Shown in pieces: positions 1-11,408 of a stretch of 64,000 bases of DNA. The first letter of the stretch is position 1. Each line of letters opens with the position of its first letter. The position numbers and the translations under genes are program-made. The stretch is taken from the NCBI GenBank assembly GCA_009602735.1, contig WELA01006070.1, positions 132,096-196,095 of the forward strand. The letters are read 5' to 3'. This stretch comes from Mesotaenium endlicherianum (taxonomy: Eukaryota; Streptophyta; Zygnematophyceae; Zygnematales; Mesotaeniaceae). The notes under the pieces are model-generated. The model did not search any database and had not been told where the DNA came from. It was given only the letters and a program-made list of their open reading frames with translations.

Positions 1-1175
1 GTATAGTCCATGAGTAGCCGGTCATTCAGAGTCCAAGTTTGCTCAATTTGGAGCACTGGTGAGAGAGATATGATGCTCTAAGTAGAAGGGGGTCAGGCTG
101 CTGGCATTGTTAGGACAGAATATGCCTTCTGACATTGTGCCTTCCCCTGAACTTGGAATGCTCTGAAACTCAAGACTCTGGTAGAACATCTTACAGCGCC
201 CAGTTTGAGACTTAGTTTGCAGAATTTGGAGAAGTATAGAAGGACTTATGATTTTCAGAAGTTTCTGCACAGATTTGGAGGAGTGCCTACTCTCTCAGCT
301 CTCAACGACACTCCAAAAATTGAAATGCTCTCAAATTTGGTGACCCGGTAGATTTCTCTTACGCGGTCCGTCTGGCACTCGAATTTTCAGATTTGGAGCA
401 GTTCTGTGGCCGCTATGAATTTTTGAATTTGTGGCAGATTCTGGGCCAACTTGTACAATTTTCTTTATCATTAAGGAGTAGGCTAGCCAATAAGGTCACA
501 CCACCTACGACCTTGCCTAGTCTACCTTACATGTGTAGCACCTGACTTGGCGCCTTTGACTAGTCCTCTTCACATGTGTGGCATCTGACTTGAAACTGTT
601 GACTAGTTTGCTCCACATGTGTAAGACCTGACTTGACGCGCCGAGACGTCGCTTTTTCTATCGGGGGGGTGATGTAGTGATTTGAGTTATTATATATTAG
701 TTTGCATATATTTTAATGTTTTCAAATATATTTGGAGTAGTATTGTGTGGAGTCAAGTGTGAATAGGTACTCTAGTAACTTGGTTCATGTCCTTTGAACC
801 TTCCAAGGCATTTTCGAAGTTAGAGGAAAGACCTAGAAGAACTCCATGTGGCAAAAGTCAAATGTGCCATTTTTAGGTCAAAAGGACATGTGTACATTAT
901 TCTAGAAAGAGGTGGCAAGTTTTGGGATGTGTTGGGTGCCAACACATCAACATACACTTTCCTAGAAATTACTTATGTAGCAAGTATATAAACAAGAGCT
1001 AGAACATAGAAAGACATTCCAGAATCACTCTTGTACTTGCCAAAATCTAGAAATATATTAACTTTCAAGAAGCCATCTCTCTTTCAAGAAGCTACCACTT
1101 GTGTTCAAAGATCCTTGTCTTGAATAGATAAACTATTCTGTTTTACTAAGTAATTTATCTACCTGTTTCACTACA
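1..1175 (+). mobile_element. 3' end of a Ty3/gypsy-type LTR element (family E): internal tail plus 3' LTR
   Basis: The LTR (673-1175, 503 bp) is preceded by a purine tract with seven Gs at 662-672. It starts TGTAGTG and ends CACTACA, an inverted terminal pair. It matches the LTR at 48794-49286 along most of its length, and that copy is followed by a primer-binding site and gag, which fixes the orientation as plus. A TATA-like TATATAA lies at 985-991. Bases 1-672 are untranslated 3' internal sequence with no coding frame I recognise. The rest of the element lies left of the window. The LTR ends exactly where the interrupted LTR of element A resumes, so this element inserted into A. Confidence 0.8.
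517..645. repeat. Three tandem copies of a 43-bp unit
   Basis: Units begin at 517, 560 and 603, each starting CTAGT and sharing ACATGTG followed by ACCTGACTTG or a close variant. They lie in the untranslated tail just upstream of the polypurine tract of the family E element. Confidence 0.8.
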
Positions 1176-1481
1176 CTTAGATGCATATCGAGGCAGTTTG
1201 CTGCTACCGAGTACGGAAGTCAGCTGGCTGTCAAAGAATGTGTCAGCAAGCTGAATTAAGCTGACTTCAGCCTGCTGCATTCGGCTGAGTCATTGAACTG
1301 ATACTAAATATAAAGTCCAGCAGATTGACTATTAACTAAAGTTCAGCAGGCTGAACTTAATTTACTATTAATACGTAAATGAATATTATATCTACTAATA
1401 TACTGATTCATTACAGGCTAAACTTGATTTACTATTACATTTAAATGAATATTATATCTACTAATATACTGATTCATTACA
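1176..1481 (-). repeat. 3' LTR remnant of element A
   Basis: It matches 9413-9651 of the 5' LTR and ends ATTCATTACA before ATCCCTCCAACTT, the complement of a purine-rich tract. The other part of this LTR is expected left of the window, because a family E element inserted at 1175/1176. About 63 bp near the end are present twice in tandem (roughly 1356-1481). Confidence 0.8.
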
Positions 1482-1593
1482 ATCCCTCCAACTTAACTTG
1501 TTGTCGCCTCGACAACATCAAACTGCAAAAGTTTTTGGCCAGGAAACTGAACCTGACCCGCCTCTCCCAGTGACTGCCCCTTCAGCGTTTTGC

Positions 1594-3297
1594 CTAGGGG
1601 GTTGTTCCTGGGGCTTCAGGATCAGGAGACCAAGATCTGGACCTAGATATGGACAGCCCTCTAGGTCTGTCAGCTGGCCTTCTAAAGAACCCCGTTTGCT
1701 CTAAAGTTGGACCTCGAGGAGAACGAAGGATGGTAGCCTGCTCTTCACCCACTTGGGTGTTGATCCCCACATAGACAGGCATTCCAGTAGGATGCTGAAA
1801 TACATTGGCTAGAGGTACATGCCCCTGAGCGGAGGGGGAGGCCGGCATACCTCTGGCCCACCCGCGTGTCCCTCTTCTGGCACCCCTGTCCTCTGGGGAT
1901 TTCTGCCTGTGTCTGCTGCCCAGTACAGTCAGATCAGCTTCTTCCCCTGCTTGGGCAGGTGGGCTGGGGGAGCGAGTGCGGGGTCCAGTTGCCTCCAGGA
2001 CGGGTATCACGTTCCAAATACCTGATCGTGGTTCTTAAGGAAGTGCCCCTGCCTGCCCCTGGGTTTCCTGAGTACCAGCTGCTGATGCTTCTCTTCTTCC
2101 TTGTTCTTCTTCCTCATCCTCCTCATCCTCCTCCTCGGAGAGAGTAGGAGTCTCGTCCACTAAGTCGTCCTGCTCCCTAGTAGACATGGAGTAGTCTACC
2201 GACCTCCCTTTCTTAGGGCGCGCTGGGGGTTGCTTGGCCTTCAGCCTGCTGATATCTATCCGGCCTGCATTCTTCGCCCATTTGACGAAGGCATGCTTTC
2301 CCTTCAAGAAATAGTCTCTTCCCCTCCTCCTATGCTCCTTGGTCTCTGCATTCATATTGCTCAGGCAACCATTCAGCCTGGGGTCCCAAGGGGCAATGTG
2401 AGGTGGTAGGATGAGATAGCCGTCTAGGCCATAGTGGAAGTCATCCGGTTGGGCTCGGTCACACTCCTGCTTCTTATTTGTGACGGTCATCCACCTCCAG
2501 TCTGTTGGCTGCTGGTAGTACTGGGGTCCGTGCTCAGCCTTCCTCAGTTTACACGGGAACCAGTGGGGAGAGAACATCTGCTGTCCTGCTTCCCTGGCCA
2601 AGTACTCCCAGCTCCTTCTCTCAACTTCATTGTAAGCTGGCAGGAGTGTGAGGTAGAATACCGTATCCTTAAAGCTATCGGGCCGCATGCTCACCATCCG
2701 GATGAGTCTCTGATCTCCCACTATTCCCGGTATGGGGACCGGCTTGTCCTCTGAATCATCTGCGAGATACCGGGCCTGCTCTGCTGTATAGCCCACCATC
2801 TTAGCATAATCTTCGTAAAGGACCACGCCGGTGTGTGTCTCGATGTACCTGTCCAGTGCTGTAGCTCCTTCCTTCTGTAGCAGTGTCGTCTATTCTAGCT
2901 TGTTGATCTCCTGGGCTGCCAGCAATGCTTCCTTCAGGTTATCAAAGTTTTGGCCACCCACCACAGTATACCTGTAAGTGGCCAAGCTCTTCTGTCTGTC
3001 CGCTTCAATCTTTTTCCTTTTCTCCTCTTCTGCCGCTGCCGCTTCTTCTTGTTGTTTCTTCTGTCTCGCCTCCTCAGCTTTTCAGAGGTTTTTCCGCTTC
3101 CTGATCCTTCTTCCTCTGTGCCTCTTCTGCCGCCTTTTGTTGTCTGCAGACCCTTTCTTGTTCTCTCCTGGTGAGGGACGTCTCCGCCAGCTCCTTTTGG
3201 TATTGCTCCATTGTCCTCCTAGCTTCTTCTGCCTTGCGCTTTCTGTCCTCCTTTTGTGTGGTGGGAGCCATCCTGTACATGTAACCAGGGCACAAGT
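1594..3297 (-). pseudogene. ORF3 of element A, between pol and 3' LTR; no recognised family
   Basis: Frames here match the ORF3 of copy C (52218-53447) and, more distantly, of F (62018-63700). Reading order on the minus strand: a Lys/Glu/Arg-rich N-terminus that should form a coiled coil (about 3290-3070), a conserved core with VLYEDYAKMVGYT, YNEVERRSWEYLA, PTDWRWMT and LPPHIAPWDPRL (2826-2300), a strongly acidic stretch (about 2170-2090), and a tail with the SRSRS motif and APGT (2010-1594). I see no membrane segment or signal peptide, so an envelope protein is not supported. The fossil copy is broken. It is the only copy in the window where the tail matching F can be compared. Confidence 0.65.
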
Positions 3298-3619
3298 TAG
3301 TAGGATATGGACCTTCGTCATAGGGATTGCAGGCAGGAAGTATGTTCGTATTAGTATGGTGGATTTGCTCCTGTTTACCTTACAGGGTGATTGTTAGAAG
3401 TTGACGTAGTTGCGGTGCGCTAAACATAAACGTATGAATGTGTTTTAAGGTGAGTTAAGTGATGTATTGCTGTGCGAGGCCCTTTTTCATTCAGCTCAAG
3501 GTGCTTTCACGTAACTGTCCCTTTATCGCTCTCGCTCACTAACTGTCATATATTTTTCCCCTCCAACTTAAATGAAGACACGACCGCCTGTCACCTTCCC
3601 GTGTCAACTGAAATGACAG

Positions 3620-6600
3620 TTATGGAGGGGCTCCAGCCGCCCGAAGGTGGAACCGTTTCAACGCCCCTTTGGCATTGGTCAAATGGTCCTTAAATTCCCA
3701 AGTGTCCCCAGAGGCATCGTAACCCTTCCATCGAATGAGGTATTTCATGACATATTTAGACGATCGACGGACCAAGCGCGCGTCTAAAATCTCCTCCATC
3801 TCATATTCGTCAGAGTCGCCGTCCCTGACAGCGGGGACCGGTCCCAATTGGACAGGGAACCGACCTGTGAACAGTGTATCACCTTTGATGTATGGTTCCA
3901 AGAAGGAGACATTAAAGACCGGGTGACCCTTGTATCCAGCTGACATGTTCAGTTTGTAAGCATTCTGACCGACACGACGCACCACCGAATATGGACCGAC
4001 CGAGACAGGGCCAAGCTTTTTCTTGACTACACCAGGGAGGTACAGGTGCTGAGAATGCAGTTTGACTAAATCGCCTTTAGAAAATGTCGGCTCCCGACGG
4101 TGTTGATTAGCGTATTTTTGTTGGTTTTCTTGGGCCGTGTGCAAGTTTCGTTGGACTTCTGACAGGGTGTCAGCAAACTCCTGAGTTAACTGGAGGGAGA
4201 CCGGGTTGTCAATCCCTTCAGGGTGAGTTAAAGACTCCCCTAGCACATCTAGAGGAGACTTAGGGACTCTACCCAGGCTGAGTTCAAAAGGAGTCTTGCC
4301 CGTTGACGCGTGCACCGCACTGTTGACCGCAAACTAAATTTGAGGCAACAGGTCATCCCAATTATCTTGTTTTTGGTTAATATATGCTCTCAGCACCTCC
4401 TGCAGAACTCGGTTAGTTCTTTCAGTCTGCCCATCAGTCTGAGGGTGGTTTGTTGTGCTGAGCAGCTGTTTGACTCCCATTAACCCCATTAAAGCTCTCC
4501 AAAACTTAGAGGTAAATTTTGAGTCTCTGTCTGAGATGATATCAGAGGGAAGCCCATGTTGGCATACTACATGGTTGTAGAACTGTCTCGCTGTTTCGAG
4601 TGCAGTCACTTTGACAGTTGTGGGGATAAAAATGACCATTTTTGTCAGTTTATCCATGACTACCAGTATCGAATCATGCCCATTGGCAGTTTTTGGTAGT
4701 GTGACCACCCAGTCCAGGGATATAGTTTCCCAGCGTCCAGCTGGGATGGGGAGTGGTTGCAAGAGACCTCCCGGTGGTGTGTGCCTAGACTTATTCTTTT
4801 GACACTGATCACAAGAATTTACATATTTCAATACCTCCCGGGGCAACCCCTCCCAATGATAATGTTTTGCCAGGTTGCCAACTGTTTTGGCCTGCCCCAA
4901 ATGCCCACCCAGTAAACTGTCATGTGCTTGACTCAATAAAAGGGACCTTATTTCCAAGTTATTAGGAATGACCAGCTTCAGCCTGCCTGAAGTGATTTCA
5001 GTCACCCAGACCCCTCTCTTAATCTTATACCCGAGTGCAGTAGCACGACACACACCAGTAGTGGGGCTGGGCTCAAATGTTGGGTCAGAAAGGTAGGCTT
5101 TCCTAAGTTGTTCAAGGAAGGACTTTTTCACCTTTAGTGAAGTGAGTGCGCACAGGACTTTATCTACAGCATGCTGACTAAAGTTCCTTTCTTGCAAGTC
5201 AGGTCTTCTAGAGAGTGCATCAGCAGGATTCAACTTCCCTGGTTGGTAGTCGACCTGGACTTGGAACTGCTCCAGCATCGGGCTCCAACGGTTCTCCCTC
5301 CTTGACAGCTTGGACTTCTTATGCAAGTAAGTCAGAGCTAGATGATCTATAATCACCTTAAAAGCTTTACCATGTTAGTATGCTCTCCACTGTTTGAGTA
5401 CATGAATGATAGCTAGCAGCTCTTTATCATGCACTGAGTAATTAATCTCCGCTAGATTAAATTTCATAGACTCATGCAACACAGGATGCCACTCCTGCCG
5501 TACCTTACCATCCTTTGTGGTTTTGTCAGCAGGCTGCAATAAAATAGCATTCATGGCAAAGTCAGAGGCATCAGTAACCACCTGTACCGGTTTGCTGGGG
5601 TCATACACGGCTAGCACTAGAACAGAACAAAAGGCATCTTTAAGGGTCTGGAAAGCAGCTTGCTGCTCTTCCCCCCACGCATATACTATGTCCTTCTTAG
5701 TAAGATCAATCAGTTTACTGGCCTTTGTAGAATAATTCTCAATAAATCCCCTATAGTAGTTAGCCAACCCGAGGAAGGATCTAACTTCAGAGACAGACTG
5801 TGGTACTGGCCAGTCCCTTATGGTCTGGACTTTCTTAGGATCCACACTGATGCCGTCTTTACTGACAACGTGGCCTAAAAATTCAGTACTTTCTTTAAAG
5901 AAATCACACTTGCTCATTTTAGCTTATAAGTGATTTTTTCTCAGAGTGTCCAGGATTGTCTAAGTGTCCAGCGTGGTGAGCTTCATCCTTAGAGAAAATT
6001 AAAATATATTCCAGGAAAACTTGCACAAACTTATCCAAATAGGGCCTGAAAATGTCATTCATAGCACCCATGAAGGTCACAGGAGCGTTTGTCAGTCCAA
6101 ATGGCATCACGTTGAACTCATAGTGTCCATAACGTGTGCGGAAGGCAGTCTTGTGTTCATCCCCCTCAGCAATTCTGATTTGATGATAACCACTCTTGAG
6201 ATCTATCTTACTGAACACCTTAGCACCAGACAGGGTATCAAGCAAGTCCTCGATTTTGAGTAAAGCATACTTGTTCTTTACTGTAATTTAGTTCAGAGCT
6301 CTGTAATCCACACACATCCGCATACTACCATCCTTTTTCTTAACAAATAGGATGGGTGCGCCGTAAGGTGATTTACTGGGAGAAATGTAACCATTTTCCT
6401 CCAGCTCTGCAATCTGTGTTTTCAACTCCTCACTCTCCAAATAAGACAAGCCATACGTGCGTTGCCAGGGTGGCTGGCTACCAGGTAATAAATCAATCCT
6501 ATGATCTACTTCCCGCTTAGGGGGTAGTCCTGGAGGCATATTAAACACATCCGTGTACTGAGCAACAATTTTTGCAGCAGTAGAGTGCTTCGGAGGGCTT

Positions 6601-7336
6601 ACCTTTTTCTCAACCACTTCTTCAGGTTGAGGAGATACCTCTTTTAGCAGCAGACAAAACATTCTGTCCTCCTTCTGGTTCCAGCTTTTGACGAACTCCA
6701 TTGCATTCAGCAACTTGCATCCTTCTGGAAGCCTCTTCTTTTCCTTCATTTGCCATCCACACAGGACAAGAGGAAGAGCACTGGTGGGTGCCAAGTTAGT
6801 CTGCCCATCACTGGCTCCTCTCACTTTAACTGTACCTCTGCTCCAACACACTTCAGCTTGATGTCTATTAAGCCAGGACCTGCCTAGCACGAGATCATAA
6901 AAGCCAGTGTTGAGTACCTCAAATGTAAGCGTTTCAGTTAGAACTGCAATGCCAGAACCTAACTGGACCTCAATAGGCTTGGTTATAACTCCTCCCGGGA
7001 TACTTGAGGCATCTCCAAGGAATATTTTTCTATTCCCTTGGGTGACAGTAGGCAGCCTTAGCCGCTTAACTAAGTCCTTGTGGATAAAAGTATGTGACGC
7101 CCCTCCGTCAACAAATGCCCTCACCTTCCTACCTGCAATCATGCAATGCAGTAGGATAGGGGGGACTGTCTTTTCCTGACTTTCGCATAGTTATCCTGAC
7201 GTAGCAAAGAAATGTTGGACATCAGGTGGAACAAGAGCATCCAGAGTGTGCACTCTCTGGACGTCTATATTGCTGATGGTCTCTTTTATCTGGTTGTGAG
7301 GCGTGCATAGTGAGTCCAGTTCAGCAGGACCCATAA
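3620..7336 (-). pseudogene. pol of element A: protease, RT, RNase H, integrase, chromodomain; broken
   Basis: Segments match the long pol frame of copy C throughout. Visible on the minus strand: protease region with VDGGASH near 7110; RT with the VDYRALN motif near 6290 and MPFGLTNAP near 6090; RNase H with TDASDFAMN near 5560; integrase zinc-binding region with CDQC near 4800, then the core and [11 protein letters not shown] near 4430; and a C-terminal chromodomain with [16 protein letters not shown] near 3720. The chromodomain places it among the chromoviruses. This is a fossil copy with several breaks. Confidence 0.9.
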
Positions 7337-7401
7337 TACCTGCTACGAGGGCAGCTAGTGACGACTCACTATCTCTAGCATCCTCACGTCAGTAGACTGG
7401 A

Positions 7402-8898
7402 TTACTGACTGTTGGTGTCTTTTAAAGGCTGGTCTTTTCTCTCGACCTTCGGAAGGTGCTTGACTGGACACTGTTCTCTGTAGTGGCCCAACTGCTGACA
7501 ATGGTAGCGAAAAGATTTTGATGAGGCTGGTCTCGGCTTAGTCCTACCACCACCTCTTCCATAGCCGCCTCGAGAGAAACCACCTCTACCTCTAGACTGT
7601 ATGGCATTATACTCATACTCATATCCACCACCCTGATCATCCTCAGCCTGGTCTTCTTCAATTGCATTGTAGGAACCGTGGGGCTTTTTGACAACCTTAG
7701 ACACCAAAGCATTACTCTGGCGCTTGTGATTGAACTGCTGCTGATCCCAGGCATCAGCATCCTGGATCAAGTCAGCCAATTCCTCATACTTCTTCTCAGC
7801 AAAATGACCAGAGACCTCGGATTTCAAGCCATACCTGAAGTATGCTATCCTATACCGTTCTGGCAAATCTGGCTGCTTCATCATGTTCTCTTGGAACTTT
7901 TGAGCAAACTCAGCAACTGAAGTGGTCTGCTTCAGTGTCAGGGAGATCATCGCATAGATAGCTTTCTCCTGCTGGTTGATGACATCAAACTTCTCATGCA
8001 ACTTCTCGACAAACTCTACCCACGTAGGGTCACCGAGTTGCCGAGCCTTACGCTCTTCCTTCCAGTAAAGCCACCAGTCTGCGGCACTGCCTTTCAGTAG
8101 CGCACCGGTGTGCCTGACCTTCTCGTGATCTTGCAGTTCTGGGTAGTTCTCTAGCCACTGCTCAACATCCGCGAGAAACTTGATCAGGTAATATTTTCTG
8201 TTTCCCTCAGGATCATATTCCTGGGGAGTTTTCGGCTTGGGANTTTTGGGCTTGGGCTTACTAGGCCCTCGGCCACCACCACTAGTGGTTTAAGACCCCA
8301 GTTGGTCTTTGTTTTGGAATAGAGACATTATGATTCTTTTGTCCTCCTGTTGGGACTGATACATGGTCGCCATTTGCGACTGCATTTGAACGAACAATGC
8401 TCCCAAGTCTACACTCTGAGGTGGTAGTCTAGCAAANCATGCAGCAGGAGCATTGGCATCTACTTGCTGCGTAGTGTCCTCAACAGTCCCTCTCGCTCCT
8501 ACAGCAGCAATTCCTGCCGCATTCAGCCGGTCACGTATTTGACCTAGGGGTACATTGAATTGTACAGCAGGAGGTGGGTTCAGAACATTGGCCCTGGATG
8601 CCATAAGTTCTTCAACAGTGCGCTCGTCAGCTGGCTGTCCTTCCCTCCTTTCTGTATCTTCAGCGGCCTTTGCTAATTGTTCAGCTTTTAATCTGGCTCT
8701 CTCCTCCTCAGCTTGCTGTGCTGCGACTGCGGCAATAGCAGCTGCTTCATCTGCAGCCTCTCTAGCTGCGGTATCTGCCACTGGTTCAGAATAGGTACGG
8801 GTTCCCGCTACATGGCTTTCCGCTTGGTTTTTGACATTCTCGTTATCCTGGTTCTCCATGTCTCGGGAGTTGCTAGTTTGAGATCTTGTCCTTACCAT
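7402..8898 (-). pseudogene. gag of element A; broken
   Basis: It matches the gag of copy C. The N-terminus begins [17 protein letters not shown], followed by an Ala/Glu-rich helical stretch, the retrotransposon gag core ([18 protein letters not shown]) and an RGRGG-rich nucleic-acid-binding tail with a zinc-knuckle-like region. Two isolated N bases (8243, 8437) lie in it. This is a fossil copy with a few breaks. Confidence 0.85.
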
Positions 8899-8919
8899 AC
8901 AAAGAAGACTGTGATAACT

Positions 8920-8931
8920 GCTCCGATACCA
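8920..8931 (-). promoter_or_regulatory. Primer-binding site of element A
   Basis: On the element's strand it reads TGGTATCGGAGC, one base inside the 5' LTR. It differs at one position from the common plant initiator-Met tRNA complement TGGTATCAGAGC. Confidence 0.85.
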
Positions 8932-8932
8932 C

Positions 8933-9651
8933 TGAAATGAATCGTCTTACTAAATAGGCGATTAATAATTAATAAAGATCTTTATATCAGCAAGTAATCT
9001 TTATGGATTTTCCGTTAACTGATTAAACGGCAAAGGACAACACACTAGCAGTGAACAATACTCGTAAACCAAATGCGAGGAAACTAGCATCAATAATGCA
9101 ATCAGTAAACTCATATATAAGCAAGGTTAGAAGACAGTGCGTATCAATGGCTTCTCGCCTTGGATTCAGATCTCTCTCAGTAAGCTGTACAAGAGAATTG
9201 GCCTCGTTTCCGAATGCCAAATTCGAGAGCAATGCCTAGCATATGTACATGGAATGAGTTTACTGTTCAACGGTCAGTGCGATCGCACCGCCTACCCGGG
9301 AGTTAATTACGTTGGTAGGACATCGGTTAACCAAATCCACCGCCATCTCCCATCATCCCGAATCGCCATCCGTCATGGGGATGTCATCTGGCCATTCATC
9401 TAGCATACCACACTTAGATGCATATCGAGGCAGTTCGCTGCTACCGAGTACGGAAGTCAGCTGGCTGTCAAAGAATGTGTCAGCAAGCTGACTTAAGCTG
9501 ACTTCAGCCTGCTGCATCCGGTTGAGTCATTAAATTGATACTAAATATAAAGTCCAGCAGACTGACTATTAACTAAAGTTCAGCAGGCTGAACTTAATCT
9601 ACTATTACATTCAAGTGAATATTATATCTACTAATGTACTGATTCATTACA
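8933..9651 (-). repeat. 5' LTR of element A (719 bp)
   Basis: TG...CA ends; the same length as the 5' LTR of copy C (58989-59707) and nearly the same as the F LTR (61129-61846, 718 bp). On the minus strand a TTATATAT TATA-like motif lies near 9113-9120. Confidence 0.9.
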
Positions 9652-9898
9652 CCAACTCCATACGTCCACTTCCACATTTGTTGAGCATAAGATCTTTGTG
9701 GTGTATAGCTTATCCAACAAGACGATGAGGATGAGTTGTCGAAGGCCTAGTAATGGCATATCAAGTTGGCATGTTTGCGCAACGCATGAAGTAGATCACG
9801 CCACTCTTCAGGAAAGAAGAAGCATACAAATGTATACAATCGACGATCAACCTCCCAACTTCGCAAAATTTTCAAATTTTCAAATATCGATTTGACAA
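9652..9898. other. Spacer between element A and the tandem repeats
   Basis: No gene is seen. The last part (about 9880-9898) already resembles the start of the tandem repeat units, so it may be the outer edge of the tyrosine-recombinase element. Confidence 0.4.
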
Positions 9899-11305
9899 TT
9901 TGTGTTCAAATTGCCTGATTTCGAAAGAAAGAAGGTGATATTAGAGAGAATAGTAGGAGTAGTAGTATGCTACAAATTGCCCGTCATCCGTTCTTGTCTA
10001 GTCCTTTCCTACATGCTGCTACGCTTATCTGTACTTGACTAATCAATAACAATACAAAGAGGTCAAAACAACTATATTCCAACTCCTTACCAACACTATG
10101 GATTGGCAGTTGCATTTTTGTTTTGTTGAGGTTGTCCGTCGAATTGCCGCCGTTGGTTACTACTAATCGACAAAACATATTGTAACCTAACAAACAACAA
10201 CCACTCTATCGTGCATGGCGAAGACTATTGCTGGCACCAACTTCATTGCCTGCCTCGTGCCTCTCCCAGTGGAGTGGAGGGTTAGAGGGGTGGGTGGGTG
10301 GGTATGTGTAGCAGCTACCTTCCTGGTGCAACGAGGCTTCTGTGCAACGAGAAGCCTTATGAAGGTTTTGTTTGTCGATGAGACACAACACGTGTGAAGT
10401 TGATCAAATTTGAACACTATTGCTGGCACCAACTTCGTTGCCCGCCTCGTGCCTCTCCCAGTGGATTGGAGGGTTAGAGGGGTGGGTAGGTGGGTATGTG
10501 TAGCAACTACCTTCCTGCTGCAATAAGGCTTCTTTGCAACGAGAAGCCTTATGAGGGTTTCGTTTGTCGATGAGACACAACACGTGTGAAATCGATCAAA
10601 TTTGAACACTTGTCAAACTTTGGTTTGCGACATTTCATGACGCAAATCATCAATTTGACAATTTGTGTTCAAATTGCCTGATTTCGAAAGAAAGAAGGTG
10701 ATATTAGAAAGAATAGTAGGAGTAGTAGTATGCTACAAATTGCCCGTCATCCGTTCTTGTCTAGTCCTTTCCTACATGCTGCTACGCTTATCTGTACTTG
10801 ACTAATCAATAACAATACAAAGAGGTCAAAACAACTATATTCCAACTCCTAACCAACACTATGGATTGGCAGCTGCATTCTTGCTCTGTTGAGGTTGTCC
10901 GTCGAATCGCCGCCGTTGGTTACTACTAATCGACAAAAAATATTGTAACCTAACAAACAACAACCACTCTATCGTGCATGGCGAAGACTATTGCTGGCAC
11001 CAACTTCATTGCCTGCCTCGTGCCTCTCCCAGTGGAGTGGAGGGGTAGAGGGGTGGGTAAGTGGGTATGTGTAGCAGCTACCTTCCTGCTGCAATGAGGC
11101 TTCTGTGCAACGAGAAGCCTTATGAAGGTTTTGTTTGTCGATGAGACACAACACGTGTGAAATCGATCAAATTTGAACACTTGTCAAACTTTGGTTTGCG
11201 ACATTTCATGACGCAAATCATCAATTTGACAATTTGTGTTCAAATTGCCTGATTTCGAAAGAAAGAAGGTGATATTAGAAAGAATAGTAGGAGTAGTAGT
11301 ATGTA
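9899..11305. repeat. Direct tandem repeats flanking the tyrosine-recombinase element
   Basis: Units start with CAATTTGTGTTCAAATTGCC at 9899, 10659 and 11229. Unit 1 is about 760 bp, unit 2 about 570 bp, and unit 3 is a partial copy of about 77 bp. Unit 1 is longer because a 192-bp inner segment (about 10223-10610) occurs twice; unit 2 has it once. A 36-bp piece of the same sequence recurs at 17829-17864, beyond the gag end of the element. Direct repeats of this kind, split between both sides, are the end structure of PAT/Ngaro-like elements. Confidence 0.8.
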
Positions 11306-11408
11306 ATATTAATAGCATACAAGGTACTTCTAGGCTAGTCTAGTGGTTAGCGTGGAAGTTGGATCTCATCTAAGTAGCGGCCCCTACGGGTCGTACTACA
11401 TGGTATTG

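Larger units (their letters stand above)
1176..9651 (-). mobile_element. Chromovirus (Ty3/gypsy with chromodomain) copy A, with extra ORF3; broken
   Basis: Order on the minus strand: 5' LTR 8933-9651, primer-binding site, gag (about 8898-7402), pol (about 7336-3620), ORF3 (about 3297-1594), polypurine tract next to 1482-1494, then the 3' LTR remnant 1176-1481. LTR ends are TGTAATGAATC and ATTCATTTCA on the element's strand. The copy is broken, with roughly five to ten interruptions over gag, pol and ORF3. The roughly 240 bp comparable between the two LTRs differ at about a dozen sites by eye, so it is clearly older than a fresh insertion. It closely matches copy C at 52068-59707. Confidence 0.9.

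Noticed and set aside
1594-3297. ORF3 as a retroviral-type envelope gene
   Set aside because: The position fits, but no signal peptide, transmembrane helix or glycoprotein-like cysteine pattern is visible in any of the three copies.
9899-11305. Regular repeats that might be taken for a CRISPR array
   Set aside because: Units are hundreds of bases long, tandem, without unique spacers, and sit in a eukaryotic retroelement.
11337-11402. Possible tRNA (TCTAGTGGTTAGCG start, GGGTCGTACTA near the end)
   Set aside because: It has an A-box-like start, but the B-box-like part is poor and I cannot fold a cloverleaf; it lies just beyond the recombinase end of a retroelement.
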